The notes below the pieces were generated by a model that ran no database searches, was not told the origin of the DNA, and was given only the letters and a program-made list of their open reading frames with translations. Position numbers and translations under genes: made by a program. DNA of 64,000 bases from Roseiarcus sp963748545 (GTDB taxonomy: Bacteria > Pseudomonadota > Alphaproteobacteria > Rhizobiales > Beijerinckiaceae). The stretch spans positions 124,001-188,000 of the forward strand of contig CAVVJO010000020.1 in the NCBI GenBank assembly GCA_963748545.1, read 5' to 3'. Shown in pieces: positions 40,328 to 48,817 of the stretch (its first letter is position 1; each line of letters opens with the position of its first letter).

Positions 40328-41440
40328 TCAGTCGGAACCGGCGGCGATGCGCGCGCCGTCACGACCGCGCGCCTCTTCCGCCGCCGCGCGGAACAGCGCC
40401 GCGGCCCGATAGGGCGCGTGCAGGCTCTTCGACGCCGGCAAGCCCATGAACAGGCCGACCACGGCGCCGACGTGGACGATGAGCAGCGGTCCCATCGCAG
40501 GGGCGTCCCGTAAGGCGACCAGCGCGAGGCCGCTCAGCGCCACGAAGCCGAGGGCGATCAGAAAGACGACGTTGAGCGCGGCCTCGCCCCTATCGGCCGG
40601 CGCCCGGTCCGCGCGCGCTTCGAGCGCGAGCAGGCCAGCGGTCCCGATGACGATGGCGAGGCCTCCGAAGATGCCGGCGCCGACCGGAAAGCTCGCAAGC
40701 GAGAAGGGCGGCGTGAGCCCAAGGACGTCCTGGTCGACGAAGGCGGCGACGGTCGCGGCGAAGGCCATGACCACTCCGGCCGCCATGACATGATGGAAGA
40801 TGCGGCGCTGGCGGGAAAAACGGGGTCCGGCGTCGTTGCAGCCCGGTCCGCCGCCATCGAGCCGCCGCAACGTGACGATGTCGCGCAACGCCGGACGGAC
40901 AGCGCGCCACAATGCACGAGGCGGGACGTCGGGCGCGATCGCGCGCCAGAACCGCGAGGTCGAGACGCTCAGGCAAGCGACCGCCCACAGCGCCGATCCG
41001 CCGGCGAGGCCCGCCATCACCCCCCATGGCACGACCCGGTAGAACGAACCCGGCCCGGAAAGCGCCCATCCGTGCGCCGCGACCATGACGAGCATCGCCG
41101 CGAGCGCCGAAGCGGCCATGAACGCGGCCCCGAGCGCTGGCCGTCGGAAAGCGCGACCGAGCCAACCCGGCCAGACGTGCTCGGCATAGGACTGGCGACG
41201 CGCGACCGCCAGCGCAGCTGGCGCGTTGACTGCAAGGGGGTGTGGCGGCGCGTACTGGCAGGCGTACCAGCAGGCGCGACAATTGTGGCAGAGATTGGCG
41301 AGATAGTTGAGGTCCGCGGGCGCGTAGGTGTGTTTTCCGGACAGCGCCCGAAAGACAGGGCAGAGCCCGTCGCAATACATGCACGCGCCGCAGATTCGCA
41401 GGACTCGCTCGGCCTCGCGTGCGACGCTATCGGAGGACAT
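40328..41440 (-). CDS. TcuB-like membrane iron-sulphur protein, probable half of a split CobZ
   Basis: This 370-residue protein has an N-terminal domain with two four-Cys clusters (Cys17/20/23/27 in CGACMYCDGLC and Cys51/54/57/61 in CHNCRACWYAC), then about six hydrophobic segments, as in TcuB, the electron-transfer partner of TcuA in tricarballylate use. In Rhodobacter capsulatus a fused protein of TcuA and TcuB type, CobZ, acts as precorrin-3B synthase in place of CobG. Here the gene lies in the cobalamin cluster and no cobG is seen, so a CobZ role is more likely than tricarballylate use. It overlaps the flavoprotein gene by 14 bases. Confidence 0.85.
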   Translation of the reverse strand: MSSDSVAREAERVLRICGACMYCDGLCPVFRALSGKHTYAPADLNYLANLCHNCRACWYACQYAPPHPLAVNAPAALAVARRQSYAEHVWPGWLGRAFRRPALGAAFMAASALAAMLVMVAAHGWALSGPGSFYRVVPWGVMAGLAGGSALWAVACLSVSTSRFWRAIAPDVPPRALWRAVRPALRDIVTLRRLDGGGPGCNDAGPRFSRQRRIFHHVMAAGVVMAFAATVAAFVDQDVLGLTPPFSLASFPVGAGIFGGLAIVIGTAGLLALEARADRAPADRGEAALNVVFLIALGFVALSGLALVALRDAPAMGPLLIVHVGAVVGLFMGLPASKSLHAPYRAAALFRAAAEEARGRDGARIAAGSD

Positions 41441-42749
41441 AGCTCGCCGCCGCCTCTCCTGCGCGTCGTCCGGAGACGGCAGAGAGCGTAAGTCCGAAGC
41501 CCGCGAGATAGCCGCGTCGCAGGACATTTGCCGCCATGATCATGCCGGGGGCGAACAGCGTTTCGACGAATTGTCCGTCCGCCTTGGTTACCCGCATCCG
41601 GTCGTCGACCGCCAGCCCGTAGTGGACGAACGTCAGACCCGGCCGAAGCGGAAGCGCAAAGAACGGCGGGGTCGCAACCGGCGGACGGCCCAGCGGGCCT
41701 TCGGCGTTGAAGGCCTCGACCGCCCGCGCGAGCGCGACGCCGTCGAGGCCGAGCGCCCCGGCCAGCGAATCGATCGTGCCTGCGCTCACCGGCGGAAACG
41801 CCGTCGGCGACGAGCGGTTCATCCCCTCGGCGTCCAGAATGAGGAACGCAACGCTGCCGGGGCAGCGCGCGATCAGCGGGCCCCATCGCGCGTAGTGCGT
41901 GCGACCGGCGTCGCGGCTCCCGGTCGACACCGGAGCGGCGTTTCGGTCGACGACAAGGCCATTGGGGATGGCGGTGATGCGCGTGACGATGCCTCCGTCG
42001 AATCTCGGGCCCCGCGCGTCGACCGCCACCATGTGGCACGTCGTCGGGTCTCCGACCTCCCGGGCGCCGGCGTCGAGCAGCATCTGCATCACGCGGCCGT
42101 CCGAGGAACGGCCGCCTCTGACATGGATTCCGTCGGCGGGCGGACCGAAGCGTCTTCGCAGCCAGTCCGGATCCCCACCGGGACCGCCGGGCGAGACAAT
42201 CACACAACTCGGCGCGATGCGATGCCGGTCCGCGCCGCAGGCGACCTTCACGCTCCATCCGCCGTCGGGGCCGCAGGTCATAGAGACGGCTTCGGTCTCG
42301 TAGGCGACGGAGACGCCGATGGCCTCGGCAGTCTCGTAGAGGGCGTTCACCATCGCCTTTCCGCCGCCGAGGAGAAACGCCGTTCGTCGGGAGTAAGGAA
42401 CCATCCCGACGCGCGGATCCTGAAGACGCACGCCGTTTTCGACGAACCAGGTCGCAACCTCCGCCGAGTCGCGGATCAGCAGCCGCGCCAGGGGGAGGTC
42501 GAGGTCGTTGCCGGAAACCCGCAGCAACTCCGACAAGAACTCCTCTGCCGAATAGGCCCCGGGCGAATAGCGGGTCGGCGCATCGTGCACGGCCCGGAAA
42601 TTGCGCGCGTGGCGGGCGTTTCCCCCGCGAAATGCCCGAGGCGCGCTGTCGACGAGTTCAACCGAGGTTCCGCGCCTGCGCGCCGCGATCGCCGCCGAGA
42701 GCCCGGCGATCCCCCCCCCGATCACCAGGATGTCGCAACTCGCCCGCAC
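41427..42749 (-). CDS. TcuA-like FAD-dependent oxidoreductase, probable half of a split CobZ (precorrin-3B synthase)
   Basis: From a GTG at 42749 with GGAGG 5 bases upstream the protein is 440 residues. It has an FAD-binding N-terminus (CDILVIGGGIAGLSAAIAARRRG), GGGKAMVNAL, and a C-terminal GLAVDDRMRVTKADG and GYLAGFGLTLSAVSGRRAGE typical of TcuA. An ATG at 42932 would add 61 residues without family resemblance. Paired with the iron-sulphur membrane protein after it, it matches the N-terminal part of Rhodobacter CobZ. The reaction assigned, hydroxylation and lactone formation on precorrin-3A, is inferred from context. Confidence 0.85.
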   Translation of the reverse strand: MRASCDILVIGGGIAGLSAAIAARRRGTSVELVDSAPRAFRGGNARHARNFRAVHDAPTRYSPGAYSAEEFLSELLRVSGNDLDLPLARLLIRDSAEVATWFVENGVRLQDPRVGMVPYSRRTAFLLGGGKAMVNALYETAEAIGVSVAYETEAVSMTCGPDGGWSVKVACGADRHRIAPSCVIVSPGGPGGDPDWLRRRFGPPADGIHVRGGRSSDGRVMQMLLDAGAREVGDPTTCHMVAVDARGPRFDGGIVTRITAIPNGLVVDRNAAPVSTGSRDAGRTHYARWGPLIARCPGSVAFLILDAEGMNRSSPTAFPPVSAGTIDSLAGALGLDGVALARAVEAFNAEGPLGRPPVATPPFFALPLRPGLTFVHYGLAVDDRMRVTKADGQFVETLFAPGMIMAANVLRRGYLAGFGLTLSAVSGRRAGEAAASYVLR

Positions 42750-43059
42750 GACGTCCTCCGGGGGTGGGGCGACCGGACATGGCCCATCGCCGACTGCGAT
42801 CCGAAACGCGCTGTGAGCCCAATGGGTCGCCGCTTCGATATCCCCGTTGATTAGCACCTTTCGCGGGCGCACGCTTGTACGACCGGTTCGCGCGGACCTT
42901 CGCCATTCCCTGCCGATGCCGGAGGGCAGCAATGAGACGCCCCGCGCGCCAGAGAGCTATCCGCTCCTGCCCCTGGGGGCGTTCGAGAGCACGGGAGGAA
43001 TCGAATCTGGCCCATAAGAAACTTGAGATTCAAGGAATGTTGGGGCGTCAGCGCGTACG

Positions 43060-43272
43060 GATACCAACACAAATACCAACTGACGGTCGCGCCATGTGTC
43101 TCTTGCTGTAGTTCAAGACGCCCTTTTCTGCAGGAACGCTAGGACCTGCTGGACCCGTCGGAAAGCTTGCTGACCTTGACCTTCGGTTTGGTCGATCGGA
43201 TCTGGAGTTCGCTGAGCGGCATATTGGTATCTCGGTTGTTGGTAGACGCTCGATACCAACACATAACCAACT
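43060..43272. repeat. Pair of imperfect direct repeats flanking an integrase fragment
   Basis: GATACCAACACAAATACCA (from 43060) and GATACCAACACATAACCA (from 43252) are near-identical copies about 190 bp apart, each continuing ACT. TTGGTATC at 43224-43231 is in inverted orientation to the second copy. They lie downstream of the tRNA-Thr 3' end, on either side of the integrase fragment, so they could be recombinase arm-binding sites or the scar of an excised or decayed element. Confidence 0.5.
43139..43222 (-). pseudogene. Remnant of a tyrosine-recombinase (phage-type integrase) N-terminus
   Basis: An ATG at 43222 opens 27 codons reading MPLSELQIRSTKPKVKVSKL then SDGSSRS and a stop. This matches the start of integrases with a DUF4102 arm-binding domain (typically LTDxxIRxAKPxxKxxKLSDGxGL). 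The rest of the gene is missing or scrambled, and no catalytic domain follows. It lies 164 bp beyond the 3' end of tRNA-Thr, transcribed in the same direction, which is the classic place for an integrase of a tRNA-inserted element. Confidence 0.6.
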
Positions 43273-43385
43273 AAATCGCTGGATCGCAACGGACGATCCC
43301 GGACGACCTGGAACACCTGCCCCCGTAAGGACTTGCGAAAAATGGACAGCTTCCGGATGCTCGTGGACGTCGTCGCGAGGAAATG

Positions 43386-43460
43386 TGGTGCCGGATGAGG
43401 GGATTGAACCCCCGACCTTCGGTTTACAAAACCGCTGCTCTACCGCTGAGCTAATCCGGC
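43386..43460 (-). tRNA. tRNA-Thr (anticodon TGT)
   Basis: On the minus strand the 75-nt gene reads GCCGGATTAGCTCAGCGG at its 5' end, has anticodon stem-loop with TGT (loop TTTTGTAAA), the T-arm GGGGGTTCAATCCCC and the acceptor end ATCCGGCACCA. The 7-bp acceptor stem GCCGGAT/ATCCGGC pairs fully. CCA is encoded in the DNA. The 3' end points towards the integrase remnant. Confidence 0.97.
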
Positions 43461-43513
43461 CTTCGGGAGTGGGGGCCTTCGCTACCAGCGGCCTTGCGCG
43501 CGCGCAAGGCCGT

Positions 43514-43927
43514 TCAGCGGCCCGCCGCGACGGTCGGCGTCCAGGGGCCCTCGACCGCCACGGCCTCGTCCATGCCGGGCCAGGGCGGCATCGTGACGGC
43601 GACGAAGGCGAACGGCGCATCGCCCTCGGCACGGAACTGGAACGCGGTCCCGAGCGGGATCGTCGCCGCGATGCCCGGGCTCAGCGCCTCGACGCCTTCC
43701 TGGCCGCCCGCGCGCCGCCATAGGACGCCGCGGCCGGCGACGACGTACCAGATTTCCTCGACCGTGCGGTGGGTCACGGCATGCGAGACGGCGCCGGCGG
43801 GAAGCTCGAAATGCGCAAAACTGCCGCCTTCGAGCGCCGTGAGGAGCCGCACTGCGGTTCCGTCCGGCGCGATCGCGTCAGGCTTGGCGCCGAGGACTTT
43901 GGTGGCGAAGGGCGGGGGCAGGGGCAT
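43514..43927 (-). CDS. Cupin-domain protein
   Basis: This 137-residue single-domain protein has a cupin core: a first motif ending in SHAVTHRTVEEIWYVVAGRG (two His and a Glu as metal ligands) and a second motif from about residue 80 with IPLGTAFQFRAEGDAPF. Small cupins of this type bind a metal and may act as isomerases, dioxygenases or sensors; the function is not resolvable here. It lies between tRNA-Thr and the divergent pyrE, with a 74-bp gap. Confidence 0.82.
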   Translation of the reverse strand: MPLPPPFATKVLGAKPDAIAPDGTAVRLLTALEGGSFAHFELPAGAVSHAVTHRTVEEIWYVVAGRGVLWRRAGGQEGVEALSPGIAATIPLGTAFQFRAEGDAPFAFVAVTMPPWPGMDEAVAVEGPWTPTVAAGR

Positions 43928-44001
43928 CGAGGCTCCGGTCGGCTGGAACCGCGCTCCGTACTCGGCTTGGCGGGGCGGAGCGCCCCCTGCTAAGAGGAGC
44001 C

Positions 44002-44619
44002 ATGAGCACGGACTTGACCAGCACGACCTTAACCGCCGATCAGGCGCTTGACGAGTTCCGCGCCGCCGGAGCCCTGCTCGAGGGCCATTTCATCCTGTCG
44101 TCCGGCCTGCATTCGCCGGTCTTCCTGCAAAAAATGTTCGTGTTCCAGGACCCCCGGCGCACCGAACGGCTCTGCCGGGCGCTGGCGGCAAAGGCGCGCG
44201 CGGCGTTCGGACCGATCGACGTCGTCGCCTCGCCCGCGGTCGGCGGCATCGTGCCGGGCTACGAGACGGCGCGCTGGCTCGGCGCCAAGGCGATCTTCGT
44301 CGAGCGCGAAAACGGCGTCTTCAAGCTCCGGCGCGGCTTCGAAATCGCCGACGGGGCGCGCGTGCTGATGGTTGAAGACATCATCACCACCGGCCTCTCG
44401 TCGCGCGAATGCCTCGAGGCCCTGCGCGAGCATCCGGGCGCCATCGTCGGGGCGGCCTGCCTGATCGACCGATCGGGCGGCAAGGCCGAAATCGGCGTTC
44501 CGCGCGTCGCGCTCGCAACGCTCGACATTCCGGCCTATTCCGCCGACGCGCTGCCGCCCGAGCTTCAGGCGCTGCCGGCGGTCAAGCCCGGCAGCCGATC
44601 GCTCGCCGGCGCGGCCTGA
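44002..44619 (+). CDS. pyrE: Orotate phosphoribosyltransferase
   Basis: PyrE joins orotate to PRPP to make orotidine 5'-phosphate in pyrimidine synthesis. This 205-residue protein has the PRPP-binding motif VLMVEDIITTG at about 121-131, plus FILSSGLHSPVF and AIFVERENGVFKLRRGF. AGAGGAG precedes the ATG. It begins a three-gene series with pdxJ (22 bp on) and acpS. Confidence 0.95.
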   Translation: MSTDLTSTTLTADQALDEFRAAGALLEGHFILSSGLHSPVFLQKMFVFQDPRRTERLCRALAAKARAAFGPIDVVASPAVGGIVPGYETARWLGAKAIFVERENGVFKLRRGFEIADGARVLMVEDIITTGLSSRECLEALREHPGAIVGAACLIDRSGGKAEIGVPRVALATLDIPAYSADALPPELQALPAVKPGSRSLAGAA

Positions 44620-44641
44620 CGAAACAGAAGGGAGACTTCCG

Positions 44642-45399
44642 ATGACCGCGCTTCGACTCGGCGTCAACGTCGACCATGTCGCGACCGTCCGCAACGCCCG
44701 CGGCGGCGCGACGCCCGATCCCGTCAGGGCCGCGCTCCTCGCCATCGAAGCGGGCGCCGACGGGATCACCGCGCATCTGCGCGAAGACCGCCGCCACATT
44801 CACGACGACGACATGAAGCGGCTCAAGGCCGCGATCAAGAAGCCGCTCAATTTCGAGATGGCGGCGACCGAGCCGATGCTCGACATCGCGTTGCGAACCC
44901 GGCCCCATGCGTGCTGCCTGGTGCCGGAGAAACGCACCGAGCGCACGACCGAGGGCGGACTCGATGTGATCGGCGGCTTCGGGTCGCTGAAGCCTTTCGT
45001 CACCGAACTCGGCAAGGCCGGCGTTCGCGTCTCGATGTTCATCGAGCCGTCGATCGACGCGTTGAAGGCGAGCGCCGATCTCGGCGCGCCGGTCGTCGAA
45101 CTGCACACCGGGGCCTGGTGCGACGCGCTCGCCCATCACGACAAGGCGCGCGCGGACTACGAATTCGGCCGCCTTCGGGTCGCCGCGGCCCAGACCGAAC
45201 GCCTTGGTCTCGAATGCCATGCGGGCCACGGGCTCGAGTACGATTCCGCCGGGTCATCTCGGGCCTGCCGCAGATCGTCGAGCTTAACATCGGCCACTTC
45301 CTGGTCGGCGAGGCGATCTTCGTCGGCCTCGCCGAAACGGTGAAGCGCATGCGCGCGGCGATGGAGGAGGGGCGGGCGGCGGCCGGGGCGCTGCGATGA
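44642..45399 (+). CDS. pdxJ: Pyridoxine 5'-phosphate synthase, interrupted by one frameshift
   Basis: PdxJ condenses 3-amino-2-oxopropyl phosphate with deoxyxylulose 5-phosphate to make pyridoxine 5'-phosphate. Signatures include LGVNVDHVATVRNARGG, ITAHLREDRRHI, NFEMAATEPM, and GHGLEYDSAG, then after a break ISGLPQIVELNIGHFLVGEAIF. One G is missing from the run at 45251-45253. Corrected length is about 252 residues. The end overlaps the acpS start by 4 bases. Confidence 0.94.
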
Positions 45400-45797
45400 T
45401 CGTCGGGATCGGCAGCGACCTCTGCGACATCAGGCGTATCGAGCAGACGCTCGAGCGGCATGGGGAGCGGTTCGTCGCGCGCTGCTTCACCGAGATCGAG
45501 CGGCGCCGGTCCGACGGTCGGGCCGGGCGCGCCGCCTCGTACGCCAAGCGGTTCGCCGCCAAGGAGGCTTGCGCCAAGGCGCTCGGGACGGGGTTGAGAC
45601 ACGGCGTGTTCTGGCGCGACATGGGCGTCGTCAACCTGCCTTCGGGCCAGCCGACGATGCGGCTGACCGGGGGCGCGGCCGAGCGCCTGAAGGCGATCCT
45701 CCCCGCGGGAACCGAAGCCTTTATTCACCTGACGATCACCGACGAACCGCCGCTTGCCCAAGCCTTCGTGATCATCGAGGCCCGCCCGGCGCCTTGA
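45396..45797 (+). CDS. acpS: Holo-[acyl-carrier-protein] synthase
   Basis: AcpS transfers 4'-phosphopantetheine from CoA to acyl carrier protein. This 133-residue protein has the two Mg-binding motifs: IGSDLCDIRRIE with Asp8, and KRFAAKEACAKALGTG with its Glu. It overlaps pdxJ by 4 bases (ATGA). In related genomes lepB and rnc usually follow; here they do not. Confidence 0.95.
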   Translation: MIVGIGSDLCDIRRIEQTLERHGERFVARCFTEIERRRSDGRAGRAASYAKRFAAKEACAKALGTGLRHGVFWRDMGVVNLPSGQPTMRLTGGAAERLKAILPAGTEAFIHLTITDEPPLAQAFVIIEARPAP

Positions 45798-46917
45798 GGC
45801 GAAGCCGGGGCCGCCTCCGCGCGCAGGATGGGCAGGGTGAGGGCCCATGAACATTTGCTTGTGAAAATCCGAATTTATGCGTATATCTATTCTGCCGAAT
45901 ATACGAGCTCGCCATGCCGTCCGCCCCCTGCTTGCCTTTCTTCGCCCGGAGCGATGCGCCGTCGCCTGCCTCCGGCTCTGGCATGGTCGCCTGGCGGTTT
46001 ATGCAGCGACACCCTGTGGTGTTGATCGCAGCGCTCGCGTCGGACGGCGCGTGGGGCTGCAAGAGGGCGCAGTCGTCGCATTCAATCTCGGACGGGGCGC
46101 GCGTCCCCCGATGCGCTTGCCCCCGCCCGGAAATTCCGGCGCAACCTATTGAAAACGCCCAAAACCGGCTCGGGCGTTCGATGCGAGCCAAGCGGCTGCG
46201 AAAATCGGCGGCTCGGGGCTGCGGCATTCGAGCGGCGCCCGAGAGACGCATTCTCGCCTCGCGCCGCGGGTCACCGACGAACAATTGCGCGCGCCCGGAA
46301 TTTCCTGCGCAACCTCTTGAAAAGGCGCAAAACGGGCTCGGGGACACGGGCGAAAGCCCCAGCGCAACCCAGCGGATCGGGGTTGCGGCGCTCGGATGGG
46401 CGCCCGAAAGACGCGTCCTCGCTTCGCGCGGCGGTCGGCGGACGAGGGTTGCGCCCGTCCCGAATTTTCGCCGACAAATTCTTGAAAGGTTCGAAATGGA
46501 CTCAAGCAAGCCGCGCGATTCGGTCGACCGAACAAAGCCGCGGAATTGCCGGTTTCCGGGCTGGTACAGACTCGAAAAGGCCCAGAAACACCGCTGCCGT
46601 TCGTTGAACGGGACAATGAGGCGAGAGTGGGGCGGCATTGCGTGACAATTATGCAACGATGCTTTTCAAACTGTGTCGGAAACCCGGCTGGAGGCCAGAA
46701 CTTTGTTGATCCTAGGCCGCCCGCGGGTATCTTCGCCGGAGTGAACGGGAGAGTCCCGGTCGCGGACGGATCGCTACGTAAGCCTGACCGGGACCGGGGC
46801 GATCCGACAAAATCGGGAAGAGGGGGCTGATCACCTTCGGTTTTGGGTTCGAGAGCGGGCCGCCGGATCGAAAGTGTGAAGAACCAACGCCCAAGGGTAT
46901 CAACTGGAGGTCACCAA
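45798..46917. other. Long non-coding or unassigned stretch between acpS and the porin gene
   Basis: This stretch of about 1.1 kb has no gene that I can support. Long frames are open on both strands between 45,770 and 46,650, but their translations are Arg/Pro/Ser-rich, match no family and mostly reflect base composition plus the repeats listed separately. Bases 46,620-46,917 form a long leader for the porin gene. An AT-rich patch at 45,840-45,905 could hold a promoter. Confidence 0.6.
46124..46590. repeat. Degenerate tandem repeat, two long copies and two partial ones
   Basis: Copies begin at 46124 and 46292, a period of about 168 bp. Each opens with CGCCCGGAA followed by TTCC, GCGCAACCT, TTGAAAA and a CGGGCTCGGG-type block, and each carries a later shared segment (GCGCCCGA, AGACGC, CTCGC, TCGCG). 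Shorter, more diverged copies start at about 46456 and 46539. Neither strand gives a recognisable protein, so this looks like a decayed intergenic duplication. Confidence 0.6.
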
Positions 46918-48520
46918 ATGTCGCTCATTAAGAGCATACTGCTGGGTTCGGCGGCCGGCATCGTCGCCGTCGCCAGCGCGCAGGCTGCCGATCTTCCCAC
47001 GAAGAAGGCCGCTCCCGTCGCGCAATACGTCAAGATCTGCAACGTCGGCGGCATCACGGGCTGGACCCTTCCGGGCTCCGACACCTGCGTGAAGCTCTCG
47101 GGCTATATCACTGCTCAGTTTGTCTTCGGCAATCTGAGCACCCAGTATAACCAGGCAGGCTACACAACGGTCGCGAACGCGGTCGCGCTTACGAATCCGA
47201 CACTCGCGGCTACGCTGAACACCCTGGCCGCCGCGAACGGAAACCAGTCGACGCCAGCGCATCCTCATCGCCGGCAGCAACTCGCAGAAGAACTCGACCT
47301 TCTACCGTAACGCCACGGGCTGGTCGATGCGGTCCAGCTTCGGCTTCGACATCGCCTCGAACACCGCCTACGGCCCGCTGATCGGGCACTTCGACTTCCA
47401 GGCCGACCTCGGCAACGGTCTCGATCCGCTCAACGGCAGCACCCGCATCCAACTCGGCTGTCTACGCCAACGAAGCCTACCTGACCTGGGCCGGAATCAC
47501 CGCTGGTAAGGCCGCCTCGTTCTTCTCGTTCACCGGCGGCGGCGACAACTGGGCGAACTTCTTCTCGCCTGACCAGAAGGGCTTCAACCAGCCGATCCTG
47601 ATGGCCTACACCGCCTCGTTCGGCGGCGGCTTCTCCGCGACCATCGCCGCGCAGAGCCCGGGCACCAACGGCTTCTCCGGCGGCGGCACCGCAGTTTGCG
47701 CCTCCCGGCGGCACCTACGGCGGTCAGCGCTGGCCCGACATCGTCGGCCAGTTGCATGTCAAGCAGGGCTGGGGCGAGGCCCAGGTCTCCGGCGTTCTTC
47801 ATAACGTGAACGTCGCGTATAACGTCTTCCAGGGCGCGGCTGGCGTCGATGGCTGCGGCATTTCCGGCGTCGCTACTCGTCAACTGCAACGCACAGCAGA
47901 GCAAGGTTGGGTGGGGCGTCGACGCCGGCGTGTCGTTCAACCTGCCGCAGTTCGGCGCGGGCGACACCTTCCTCGTGACCGGCGCCTACACCCAGAACGC
48001 GGTGTGGTACTCGGGTCTGCCGGACGGCATGTGGGGTGAGAACGGCCAGGACAACGGCAACGGCCAGGCGATGGCTATGTACGACACCTGGTTCAACCCG
48101 CTGACCAACCAGTGGTCGAGCCCGACCGCTTGGTCGGTCAGCGCCCTGCTCGAGCATCACTTCACGCCGCAGTTCTATGTCGACCTGGAAGGGTCGGTCG
48201 GCGGTCTGAAGTGGAGCAACCAGGGCGGCGGATGCTACCTCCTCGGCTTCGGCTGCGGCATCGCCCAGGCAGTCCAGGGCGGCCTCTCCCCGAACGCGAC
48301 CAGCTGGATCATCGGCGCCGACCTCGGCTGGAACCCGGTCACCAACCTGAACTTCGACCTCGAGTTGATGTATCAGGACACCAACCAGCAGAAGCCCTCG
48401 GGCTTCCTCGGGACCGTGTACAATGTCGGCGGCGTCGGCGGCGCCTACTTCGCTCCGGGCGCCTGGGAAGGCAACTCGAGCGGCTTCGCCGGTCGTCTCC
48501 GCATCACCCGCTACTTCTGA
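46918..48520 (+). CDS. Outer-membrane porin of the alphaproteobacterial Omp2b type, interrupted by four frameshifts
   Basis: After a signal peptide (SILLGSAAGIVAVASAQA, cleaved before ADLPTKK) the mature start with CNVGGITGWTLPGSDTCVKLSGYI is the hallmark of Rhizobiales porins of this family, and the protein ends in Phe as barrel proteins do. The frame breaks near 47255, 47452, 47692 and 47850-47880; each time the next frame continues a porin-like sequence (for example AVYANEAYLTWAGITAG). Corrected length is about 530 residues. The ATG at 46918 has GGAGG 7 bases upstream. A strong terminator follows, so the gene is monocistronic. Confidence 0.9.
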
Positions 48521-48547
48521 TCGTAACCCGATCGGTTGAACAATCGG

Positions 48548-48576
48548 CCCCGGGGCGCAAGCTCCGGGGTTTTTTT
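48548..48576 (+). terminator. Rho-independent terminator of the porin gene
   Basis: CCCCGG and CCGGGG form a GC-rich stem around a GGCGCAAGCT loop, followed directly by seven T. It lies 28 bp after the porin stop codon. Confidence 0.93.
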
Positions 48577-48817
48577 GCGCCCGTCGCCTTTGAATTGGCG
48601 GCGTGCTGCGCGGCTTGGCCGATTTTGCGCTTGCGAACGGGCGGCCGGCGGTTGATGATCGCCCTCGAACCCCGCGCAAAAAGCGTGCGGCCAGTCACGC
48701 CCAACCTTGGGCGGCCGTCGTCTCGCGCTTCTTAAAATCCAGCCGAATCGTCGTGTTTGCTCCGCGCGGGCCAGCGAACGGGATTCGGCCGAGGAGACAG
48801 GTTGAGACGCTGCGGCG

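Larger units (their letters stand above)
42750..43385. other. Intergenic region between the TcuA-like gene and tRNA-Thr, with mobile-element remnants
   Basis: This stretch of about 640 bp has no intact gene that I can support. Its tRNA-proximal half (43,010-43,320) is less GC-rich than the surroundings and holds a 27-codon integrase fragment and a pair of direct repeats (listed separately). Bases 42,850-43,010 show nothing that I can assign. Confidence 0.65.

Noticed and set aside
40328..42749. Tricarballylate utilisation operon (tcuA-tcuB)
   Set aside because: No tcuC transporter or tcuR regulator nearby, and the pair is embedded in a cobalamin cluster that lacks cobG. A CobZ role explains the context better, though it remains unproven.
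42985..43005. GAATCGAATC stretch as a possible tRNA 3' fragment (second attachment site)
   Set aside because: It resembles a T-loop but does not match the 3' half of the adjacent tRNA-Thr, and no acceptor end follows. Too short to support.
45914..46645. Plus-strand frame of 243 codons and a minus-strand frame (45772-46656) in the acpS-porin gap
   Set aside because: Both are open because of base composition and the tandem repeats. They lack ribosome-binding sites that I trust, match no family, and oppose each other over the same bases.
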